Source: Macrocystis pyrifera
Taxonomy: Eukaryota > Sar > Phaeophyceae > Laminariales > Laminariaceae
NCBI GenBank assembly: GCA_031763025.1
Contig: JASSKH010000023.1
Location: 7,839,501-7,903,500 of the forward strand
DNA length: 64,000 nt
Reading direction: 5' to 3'
Shown here: positions 11,400-22,741 of the stretch, in pieces
Layout of the letters: every line of letters begins with the position of its first letter
Numbering within the stretch: the stretch's first letter is position 1
Made by a program: the position numbers and the translations under genes
The notes under the pieces: model-generated
Told to the model about the DNA's origin: nothing
What the model saw: the letters and a program-made list of their open reading frames with translations, nothing else
The model's database searches: none

Positions 11400-13070
11400 T
11401 CACCAACACCAACCCGATGGTAATCATACGGTACCATAGGACATGAATACGAAATTAATATTGTAGTCGGATTATGCCGTGTTCACGTTATACAGCCGGT
11501 TATTTGACGCGCAAAATGGCCTCAACATCTACACCTAGGAGACCTACTGAATGCCGTCAACACCACCGCCACTTCCATGCAGCAGTGCGCATTCGACGTC
11601 GAGTCGCAAAGCGATAGGGCTACTGCAGGTAGTGACTGGTAGCTCTAACCAGGGGAATGGTTCCTGGCTGTCGTCGGTAGCCAGAAGCCTGGATCCGACC
11701 AGGATTTTGGTCGCGGCTTGACCATCGCCCCTCCCCCCAGCTGATGAGGGGGGCCCGCCGGAGGCGCCCTGCCGGAGCCACGTTTTCACCCAATTTGCTT
11801 CGCTAGAGCTCCCTTGAGTTTTGTTCTTCGATTTAGCGTTCGGGTAGTTCTATAGTAGCTTGTTTGTGTCGAACTTGTTGTCTGATTCGCAGCGCCCACG
11901 CGTAATCGGCTACAGCATTGCAAGTTAGAGGTGTGGGAGTGGGTTGTGAAGTGCCGCATTTTCGATCCGTTCTCCGAATTCTCCGGCTCGGTTTGGTTTG
12001 TGCCTGAGTTTTCTATGAATCTGCATATACGGCCCTTCAGGGTGGGCTAGTGATATGGTATCCCCTCTCCCCTGTTGTGGCATAATGGTTTGTAGCAATC
12101 GTCCCCTCATCATACCTGGCAGGCGTTATCGCCTGCCTTTCTGATGAGCGCCTCGCCCCTTCCGTCAGCAGATATCTGGCGAGGCAAGCAGCAAATACAA
12201 GAGCCTAAAAGTTCTAACATCGGCAAGCACGTTGCTTGTGTGAGTGACAGAGCTGAGCCGAAGGCCATCACCTGCTAGCAGCAGTCGGTCCCTAGGTCCA
12301 TACTACCTTACAGTCAACAATACCGTAAAAAGTGCCAGGTACGTCGATTTCGGGCCGTATCTCAAAAGCAATGCTAACGTTTGGGTCAGGGGTGGTATGG
12401 TATCGAGTAAGCAAAAAAAAGTCGAAAATGTGACCAAAAAGTATGGTGATGCAGGCGTGTACGGCATGCTGTTGTACTGGTTGTCCTCTCTCTCTTCTCA
12501 CATGCGCACGTTTCGATGGGTTTCCGTTGTATTATGATGCGTTTTAGTCGGACGTACGTATAATGTGAATGTTATCGAGGATAGCTAATTTGCCACTCAC
12601 TGGTACACAGCGCAGGTAGTAACAGGTGGTCCATTGCCTATCGATTTCGCTGTCGGTGACATAAACTAGTCACATGTCACCTGGTGTACGTGGCTCGTAG
12701 CGCGCAGCGTATGACTCGCTGTTATGTCCTACTGTACTTCAAGTAGTATACGAGTAGTAGTGTAGGATTACAGCGGTAGCTCGTTGTTGAAGATACATAC
12801 CCTATAATAGTAAATACCTACCCGACCGAGTACTTTGGTATCGTAGATCGTAGCGAGAGGCGCAAAAGCGACACCAGTGCACAGGCTTTAGACTATGCTG
12901 TGAACGTACCATATGGTATGATACCAGGTGTGCATAAACGTACCAGGTACTGTATGTATCACGTACAGGGTCATGCCAATTTGGTAGATCCGATAGCGTA
13001 GATGTGCGGCGCAATGACTTGATTGGTCCGTATAGAGTTCAAAATACTATTAGTAGAAAACGCGCGCGGT
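11400..13070. other. Gene-free stretch, unclassified
   Basis: I see no supported gene. Contents include a GC-richer block at 11500-11800 whose short ATG frame (from 11512) ends quickly, and a small hairpin at about 12118-12140 (GGCAGGCG and CGCCTGCC). The stretch also has scattered TACCAGGTA and GTACCTGG words. Confidence 0.4.
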
Positions 13071-13072
13071 TC

Positions 13073-13226
13073 ACGCAGCTTGCAAAGTTGAGTATCGATC
13101 GATCTGCCGATCGGTTGAACTCACAGCTGACGTGCTTTCCTAGTTTTTTATTAAAAAAAAAAAGTATTACGCAGCTTGCAAAGTTAAGTATCAACTATTT
13201 AATCAGTCGAACTCACAGCTGACGTA
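13073..13226. repeat. ACGCAGCTTGC hairpin repeat, copies 2 and 3
   Basis: Two units lie in tandem (13073-13134 and 13170-13226), separated by T/A runs. Each runs from ACGCAGCTTGCAAAGTT to GAACTCACAGCTGACGT. Confidence 0.65.
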
Positions 13227-13325
13227 AATCAAAATTTATAAAAAAAAGTTTACGGTACCTACAGCTGGTACAATTAGCATCTCCCACAACCAGCAGAGTT
13301 ACCCATGCATATATATACCGTTGTC

Positions 13326-13390
13326 AGGACCAGTGTACTGCCAGGACCAGTGTACTGCCAGGACCAGTGTACTGCCAGGACCAGTGTGCT
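13326..13390. repeat. CCAGGACCAGTGTACTG tandem repeat
   Basis: Four near-perfect 17-bp units (CAGGACCAGTGTACTGC) in a row. Confidence 0.9.
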
Positions 13391-14274
13391 ATTACATACC
13401 AGTACATGCTGGCTCAGTACCGACCCCTCCACAACGAGGAACTGCTGATAAAAATAGATGATGAGCTGTTTCGAATACACGAATACATGACGGTATCATG
13501 TCCTCTCTCAGGAAGTTTTTTTTCGCAAGACATTGTGGCAGCACGCTGCGCTGCACCCGCTCTCTCCCTTGCCGGTGCAAGCCATACAGCAGTACTATTA
13601 ATAATACATTTATCGCTGCGGCAAAATAAGAAAAATTGAAAAATAAGAAAATGAAAAAAAAAAAAAAAGAAACTGAAAATAATTGCATGCGGTGAAAAGG
13701 AAGCAGCACATTCTCCGCCGGGGGGTTGCTACGAATTGGCCAGTGCCGTGGGCTCAATCGCGTAGCTCTCCTGCTCTCTTGCTGTAGCGTATGACCTGGA
13801 CGGTTTGAAGAAATTGTCGCACGCATATATTCGTCTGTAGGTAGCGAGTACAGAGGTACCTGGTAGGAGTACAAGTACACTGGTGCTGCAAATGGGTTTG
13901 GCATGCTGAAAAAAGAACAGCGAAACTTGAATCTTGAACCACGAAAAAAAACAGTCCATTTCTGCTCCCTATTTATCTCGCACTGCCCCTCGCGCTATCA
14001 CCTTACCTTGGTGAGAAGGTCATCTGTAGTAGCGTCTTGCACTCCGCCTGAGATGGTACCATCCATGTTTCCTAAGTCGAAGCTGGACAGGATGCTTCCT
14101 AAGAGCACACAGCAGGAGTGCACCGAGAGCACCAAGGAGGCGATGTGTGGGCGAATCGGGGTTTGCAAGAGACCATCATCGGATGTTCACAACGGGGTTG
14201 TGGGCATCCCGGCATTCGCGCCTTGCAGCCTTGCAGCCCACCGCACCACTCCACTTTTACTGCCTGCGTTAACG

Positions 14275-17200
14275 ATGAGCTCTGCCCTTGAGTCTCCGTT
14301 CCGAGTGGATTGCCTGAGAGGGAAAGTTGCGCTTGTGACAGGCGGGGGCTCTGGAATCTGCTTTCAGATCTCCAGGCAAATAGGTGAAGTATAGTCGCGA
14401 CGTCCAAATATCTGACTCTGTATTCCGAAGGAAATCTTATGTCTTGAGTACAGAGGGTAGATTGCGCCGCGTGCATGATCTTTCACACACAAGGCATACA
14501 TCGCACATCACAGCCTGAGCGATGTAGGCACAGGCATACATCACAGGTTGAGCAGCGCGGGCACAGACATACGCAGCAAACCCGGCTTTGTTCTGGATGC
14601 CCGAGGTATGCATTAAGGAATTCGTCTTACGAATGCAATGGTTCTTGCGGGGCACTGCAGCAGCGCAGGCCAGGAACAAATACGAGCGAGTACTGCGAGG
14701 CTTTCTGTGTCCAGATGCGAAACAGCGCTGCTGTGTCAGGTTCAAAGCAGTATTCGCGTCGATGGGCGTAGGACTGTGCTGTGTCAGGTTTGAAGCAGTA
14801 TTCGCGTCGCTGGGCGTAGGACTGTTTCTTCTCCGAACGGAACGAAGACGCACATCAACCCATACCGGGTACATACTAGGACCAAGGACTGCTGATTATA
14901 TATATATACTTGAACGTATTAACCAAATTGACATTTTTTCCGGGATGTTTTTACTTTTCTCCTCCGGTCGCGGATCTTGTTCTCGCCGGCTCGGCTGAGG
15001 GGCATGCAGCCGGCTCGCGTGTATACCAACCACGGCGCGAGTGTGGGTCCCGGCCGGGCTCCGTGACGCGTGCTCTAGGCGTGCAAAGTCGCGAAATCTT
15101 GCAAGTAAAGGAGGGGGGGGGGCTTTCGTCCAGCTAGAGCCGGGCAGGTCCATGGAAACCTCGAGCTGTTATTTCTCCATTTTTTCACCACACTGCTGCT
15201 GCTTTGCTGCTTACTGCTTGCTGCTTTTTCTCAAGCACGGTTAGGCAACGTAGGCAGCCACGGTACAGCAGCAGCGCTTCTTCAAGTTTTTTTTTTTTTG
15301 CTTTTGTGTCAACCTTGAATGGTGCTGCTACCTGCGCGTGTGAGAGAGCGGGCGTGTGCGCGCGTGTGTGTCCTACAGCAGTAGGAACCGAGAGGTCAGG
15401 TGCAATTCCATCTTGATTCTGTCGCTGCCATGCCATCTGCTTCTGCTGTGCGGCACCTGTGCAGGCATCACACCGCTGCTGCTCGTAAGATTTTAGTTTT
15501 TTGGACGATGTATCATCCACATGGTACAGGTAACAGTAGCCGTACTTCAAAGTCTTGTTTGTTCTCGTGACACTACTACGAACGGTGCTACTCGTACTGC
15601 TGTGCCTGAGCGTGTGTGTGCTTTTGTGGGAGTGCTATCCTGAACACGAAACACGCTGGACGATTCCAACCCGCACTTCCTCCGGGTTTCAAAAGCCCCC
15701 GCGCGGTACAGCACAGGGGTACGTACAGTATCAGCGCAGCGTCGAGCGGTACAGCACCAGCGAACCTCACATGAGGCTCATATACATAGGAATGCCTGTG
15801 CTCCTCCTTCTCAACTTGCTACATATACCCCAGGCAAGCAACAAATGAGTACGCCCCGCCCCCCCCCCCGGAAATTTCAAGTCAACCATATCCCGAAGGG
15901 AAACCTTGTATTTCTTGCCCTTTGCACGACGAAGATCTACATGTGATACCATTAGAACTACAACTGTACCTGGTGGAAGCACTCTTGTGGCAAGATACTC
16001 GTCACCGATGCCGTTTCGAATCGTACGGTCGGTTGGTTGCACCGCGAGCAACGGCCGCAGGCCAACCAATACTGGCTCGAGATATCTTCTCCTGCGAATG
16101 TGTGTATGCATACGATGTGGAACGCTGCTGTCTGCTGTCAGCTCTGCTGTCTACATCTACTCACGCACGTATATAGAGCAGTGCTGTGTTTACCCTGGCG
16201 TTATGAGCGGTGTGGCGGGTTGCGATGCTCTCTGTGAGGAGCTGTGATGTTCTAGGTTGTGACTTGTGAGGCGCTGTCAACTCTCAACCTCTCAACTCTC
16301 AACCTAGGGCAACAAACAGAAAATTACCCTGTTGACGGATCAGGGTTGGGTTGACGTTCTTGTAAGTCAAAAAGGAAAAAAGGACGAGAAAGAAGAGAAA
16401 AGAGAGAACACATGAAACACGGAAAAACGGGAAACGGGGGAAACACTAAACGACCTCAAATCAGAAACCAAACGCACAAAAATTCGAGACATTCAGTCAG
16501 GTTCCCCATACGCCCTTGTGCTATTGCTATTATAACCAGGTTGCACTGCTGAAGAAAATGCACCATTCTGATTCCAAGTGCGACCCCGCAAAAACGCGGG
16601 TGCGCTTTCCAAAAAGGGATTGCAGCTAAAGGAACATTTATGTTTTTGACGCTGTACGAGTTTTCTTCGCGTTTTTGCGGCGTGTCTTGTTGTTTGGACC
16701 CAACGGGGACGCCCGACCCGCGGTCATGTTGCCCCCTGCTTGTTGGTTGGACCTGACGGGAACCCCTTGCGTCTTCTTGTTTGGACGTAACGGGGACCCC
16801 CGACCCGCGGTCATCCTGCTTCCTGATTGAGTGCTGCACATCGAACGAGAATTGAGTGCGGATGTTTAATATCAGCCGAGGCCGCGACTCAGGTTACCTG
16901 CGGGAGGAGCGGGCAAACCCATGAAGCAGGCAAGTGCTGGACAGCCAGTGTCGGATCAAGGCTCCCGCAGCCATACCGACCCCTCGCTCATATTGTCGCA
17001 AAACAGCATGCGAGTGCCCGGGCGCAAAGCCAAGTTCACCTGTTGTGGTCGAGTAGTTTCCAAGCTTTCTTCACGGCCCGGGGGTTTGGTTCATGCGCTT
17101 GAGCCCGCGGGCGACCCCATTCAGATAGCAGGAGGTGTTGGGGGGATGGCGGAGCGCGACCGGTCGATCTATCATCATGAGCAGGAAAACGTATATAAGT

Positions 17201-20200
17201 GCGGGAAAGCATGGGAATTCCTGATGGACTCCATGCAAGGACAGCCTGTCGAGGAACGCATGCATGCCGCTGGGTCAGTGGAGGGAGCGTGGAAGGCTGT
17301 CATGGACTGGTACCATTCAAGAGATGATCCCTCTCTCGGCATCACCTCTCGGCTGGTACCAATCCGTGACGGGCTTCCACGCTCCCTTCACAGACCCAGC
17401 GGCATGCATGCATTCCTCCGCAGGCTGTCCGAGCATAGCTTTCCTCCGTCATTCCCATGCTCTTCTCGCACTTCTCTTCTTTCCCCTGCAAATGACAATA
17501 GACCGACCGGTCGCGCTCTGCCGTCCCCCCCAGAACCTTCTGCTATCCGAATCGGGTCGCTCGTGGGCTCAAGCGCGTGTGTCTAGCCCCGGACCGTGAA
17601 GAAAGCTTGGAACCTACTATACCACTAGTGAACTTGGCTGCGCCTATCAAACTTGGGCACTCGCATGCTGATTTGCGACATGGTGAGCGGGGGGGGGGGG
17701 GGTATGGCTGCGGAATCCTTGCTCCTGCACTGGTTGTCTAGCACTTGCCTGCTGCATGGGCTTGCCCGCTCCTCCCACAGGTAAAACTTTCTGAGTCGCT
17801 GCGTCGGTTGATACCCTCAGCGTTCTCTCGGTTGCCGAAGGCGCTGCTGTAAGCGCGTCTCGCTCAGCGGCCATCTTATCAACCTGCCGCCTTCAGCAAG
17901 CTCCGGACCCGGACACTCGACATCATGTCTGTGTACGCTGCTGTCCTTTGTAGCCAGGCGATGTGACGCTATGCTGTAGGTGAGGAGAGCACAATCTATT
18001 GTACCCGGAGCCGCACCTGGTTGTCGCAGGCTCTCGTACGTACACAAAGCATAGAACCTTGTCGTCACGCTCCACCCACACACTTATACGTACGGACAGG
18101 ATCTTTGTATTCAAGCCCGGGCCGTACATTATTTTCATCAGCGATTGGCACCCCGAAGGGTCCGTCGTACACATACGAACGAAGCATCCAAGCATCATCT
18201 CATAGATCGGAATGCCTCGCGACACAATACAAACGCCCAGATACCCGCGTACACCAACATCGAGCACTCGCGCACCACAAACAACCGATAAACACAAATA
18301 AAAAGAAAACGAATCGATACTTACAAATACGATATTTTTTATACGCACACCGAAGCTTTCGTTCAGTATCTGCCTAAAAAATACGGTGATGCCGGAAGAT
18401 GGAGTGCGAAACACGTTCGATACGACTTATCGATGGTTACGTTTCTATTTTTTCGTCATCACTATTGCTTTCCAGCTTAACTCGTACCTGGTAGGAGGTT
18501 TTACCCTCAGCGACCTTCTGGACAAGTCCTGGTCGCAGGTGTCGTCCCTTACCCCCCCCCCCGTTACGTGCCCTTCATTTTTTTATCGCGCATAGGCTTC
18601 AGCATCCCACTTCCTCGTCGATGTTCATCGAGTATTGCTATTACGGGGGTCCATAGTAAATAGGACCAAATATTGTTAGTAAAAGTAGGTGAATATATAG
18701 GTTTTTGTGTGTACCGTAGGTCCTATTAACTATGGTCCCCCCGTAATAACTCACGCTCTCGCGTTTTCCGCTGATCATTTTCTATGGACGATACGCAGCA
18801 ACTGTTCCTGATGTTCGTTGCGATATCGCCAGGGATGCAAACACGGGGATGACAGGAGATGGGAGGCCAAACGCCTTCGACACGATATATCGTATCTTCA
18901 ATATAAAATGTATCGAAACTGTCGGCACGATATCCAACAACTACTCCTGATGTTTGCTTTGCGTCATCGCCAGGGCTGCATGGAGCGAGCGTGGTCATCA
19001 TGGGCAGGCGCGAGAAATTCCTGTCGAAGGCTGTCGACCAACTCCGCGCCGACGGGGTCTCCGCTTCCTTCTTTGCCGGCGACGTCAGGTGCGTGTCATG
19101 GTATTTATGGTACTCATGTTATAGGAGGCGTGTTTTCTGATGAAACGCGCCAAGCAAATAATGTATATGACCCTCCTGCTCTCAGAACCCTCTGAGATTA
19201 ACCCTTTAAGAACCCCAGTCCCGTTTTGGGGACAAACCACTCTAATTTCAAGAAGTGTGTCCGCAACACGGGACTATAGTACTAAAAAGGATAAATAACG
19301 TGCTAATCATTGAATATGAGACATGATACACTGTGAGTGACTGAACACGTTTAGCTATATCTGCATTACAGTAGTTGGGCCAGCCCCATACTGCCCCTTT
19401 GGTTATATCCAGTAACCAGCCTATACCCGGGCATGCTGTCATATGCGCCCGCCCTGCGCTCGGTATCGGGGTAAGTGTTCGATATTGAACGAGAGTCGAG
19501 GTCGATACGACGATACCCATCAGCAAAAACGAAAAACGATACAATATCGATATTTGATTAATCGAAGCTTTCGTTCAGTACCAGCACAAACAAACACGGG
19601 GATAGGAGGGGATGGAGGGCATCGTAGTGCGTGCGATACAATTTTTTTCAATATATCGAAACTTTTGATGCGATATTCATCACTAATCGGAATGCCCGGT
19701 ACGGTACCTGGTACAAGCAGTACGTAGCCGGCGCGAGCTTTGCCGCGAGCTCGCATCCCTTTTTTACTGCCGCGAAAGGTGTCTTATTAGTAAGTCTGGT
19801 TTCAAACACCAGTATATATAGGTTATCTTCGAAAGGTGGGTTGTAACGTTAGTATTACGGGGGACCATAGTAAATAGGACCAAATATTGTTAGTAAAAAA
19901 AGGTAAATATATAGGTTTTTATGTATACCATAGGTCCTGTTAACTATGGACTTCCCGTAACAGCAGGTTTTTTCGTTTGTAAATTGATTAAAAATCCAAG
20001 ATGAATGATTATCATACAACGAGGGAGTTCCAGAAGAAAATGGCGTTTTGAGGTGCCTACGATCAATGATGGGCTCGCATTCTTCTGTCGCTCGAGGACC
20101 GGTATGATGACGCGAACAATGTAATTATGCAAAATATAGATGGCGACCCCTTGATACCTCACCCTTCGCCCGAACCGGCATGTGTCTCGCCGCTTCCGGT

Positions 20201-21895
20201 CTCGCCGCTCTTGTGAAGGTTGCGCAATGTCCCCCCGAGACCCTGACATCTGACAGAATATCACGATTTCGCCGCGCCAACCCCAATTTTCCAACGAAAC
20301 TAACAATAAAAAAGATCGAGAGAGAGCGCGGAGGGTGCGGTAGCGTTCACGATCAAGACCTACGGCCGGATGGACGCCCTGGTCAACGGAGCGGCCGGAA
20401 ATTTCCTCGCGAACGCGCACGAGCTCAAGCTCAAGGTCCGTCGGTCGATGACACGCTGTCCGTCGGTCGGTGACGAAGGACTTGTGGATTTTTCGTTTAA
20501 ATTTATTTGGTTGGTTGGTTGGTTTGTTGCTTAGTTGCTCACCAGGTATTACGGGGGACCATAGTAAATAGGACCAAATATTATTAATAAAAATAGGTGC
20601 ATATATAGGTTTTTGTGTATACCATAGGTCCTATTAACTATGGACCCCCGTAATAGTTGGTTGGCTGGCTGGTTGGTTGGTTGGTTGGTGCTTCTTTTTG
20701 CAGTTTTTTGTTTGTCTCTCGGACCGGCGCTTTATTTTCGCCGGTGAAGGCCGCGCTCCCCGTCAGCCTGGTACATGTCACTAAATACGTAATTTACACC
20801 CCACCCCCTCTCGTAAGCTGCTAGCTGTCAGCTATGGTGATGTTTCATAACGGTGCAGATCGGGCGGTTTTGGTTATCTTCGTCGCCGCGGTTGCCGTCA
20901 ATATCTTGCGCACGGAGCACACCAGAGAGAGAATCTAGATCACTTAGATCATTTAAGTCATAACATTCATCTAGTACTGTAGATAATAACAATAATCTAT
21001 TAATACGTCGTAACTATCATCCAGATCCTCTACTGCAGTTCCTCACCCGCCTTCGTGAGAGGTTAAGCAGGACCTGTATGTGTAGCACAGATCCAAAACG
21101 GGAAGGATGTGTTGGATCATGCAGGCTGTACGGATCCCATCCAGCCACATGAGCTAGATCGAACAGGTCAGGGATCTATCTATCTGCCGCTGCCATATCT
21201 AGATCATGAAGTGGGAATGATCTGTCGACGATCTGTTGGAGGCGTGAAAGCTTCCGCCTGATCCGTGGTGGTGCTCCTAACCCGTTCACACGAAGTGATC
21301 CGATCCAAATTCCATACGTACCAGTATAGTTTATCCACCAAGCGTGGATGCCGGTTTAATTATCGCCTTGGGATTTGCAACAGGTGTCTATGGGACATGC
21401 TAGTTGAAATTAGTAGGGGGCACCTTCACCAGGAATGTAGAACACGCGCTGTTAGCCGAGGATCCACGCAGCGATCAAACCTTGCGCACCTCGGATAGAT
21501 ACATAATCTACAGATAGATAATCTACAGATCATTCCCACAGTTCATGATCTAGATCATTCAGGGCAGATACATTTATGATCGGTATGATCTACAGCAGTA
21601 GTAACTCATGTTGCCGGGTGAGACCCGTGTAATCTGCATATCTGTTTGATGAAGCACGTGCTTCCTGGGCTGGGTCTGTACTGTATGCGGGTCCTGAAAA
21701 ACCCCACAACGGCAGGTGATGAACTAGATCACCTATCTGTAGATAAATAGATAGATAGATAGATCATGATCTGTGCGAGGTGTGAAAGCTTGCAAAGCTG
21801 AGTATCAAAAATCACCAGGTCCTGGTGTCAATAATCAATCGGTTGACACACGCTGCCGTCTAATACTTTAGTTTTAACTTTGTAAAGCCGTCCTG

Positions 21896-21934
<39 letters not shown>

Positions 21935-22689
21935 TACCTACCCACCCACCCACCCACCTCGCAGGGCTTTAGGACGGTGATGGAGATTGACACGGTGGGG
22001 GTGTTCAACATGAGCACGGCGGCGTTTCCCGCCCTCAGGAAATCGGGATCCGCCGGCATCATCAACATCAGCATGACGTTGCACTACGGCGCGACGTGGT
22101 TTCAGGCCCACTCGTCGGCTGCGAAGGCTGCCATCGACTCCTTGACGAAGTGAGAGGCATCCGATATGTGCCCTGGCTCACGATGAAAGAGTAGGAGGAC
22201 CGCCCGGATGCTCGCAGACCCGCTGGCCATCATGCTGTGCCGTGTCGTGTCCAACAGGTCCTTGCGTGCAGCTTGAGCTGCAGGAGTGTTTTGTGTTACT
22301 GCTGCTGATTTGCTTTTCAAGGTGATTGCTCCCGGGTCACAGCTGTTGCTGCTGTTGCTGCTGTTGCTTCTGCTAATTGCAGTTGTCTACGCAGGCAGGC
22401 GCCTCCTGTGGTTTTTGTAACTATCGATTCCATCAGCCACCCCTCGTCCGTCCGACTTCAAGCACCCGTAACGCTCTTTGGCCGTCTCATCGTTCGGAAC
22501 GGGCGTGGGAACCCAGCCCCAACCTCGCTGTGCGCAATCGTTTCAGCTTCCATCTGAAGCGTCACGCACTAGCAGCCCCATCGAACCCACCCACCCAATC
22601 GTGTACCGTGGTTTTTACACCTAAGACTCCCCGAGAATTTGCACACAATATGCAACAAAAATTACAAAATTACAGCAGGAATATGTGCC

Positions 22690-22741
<52 letters not shown>

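Noticed and set aside
13903-14274. Upstream extension of DECR2 exon 1 (open frame to 13903)
   Set aside because: The family begins just before the Rossmann strand, as with the ATG at 14275. The extra peptide has no targeting or domain signal, and a C-terminal PTS1 already explains location.
17923-18414. 163-aa minus ORF in DECR2 intron 1
   Set aside because: Part of it looks protein-like ([20 protein letters not shown]), but the rest runs into the CGATATCG repeat and no domain or splice structure supports it.
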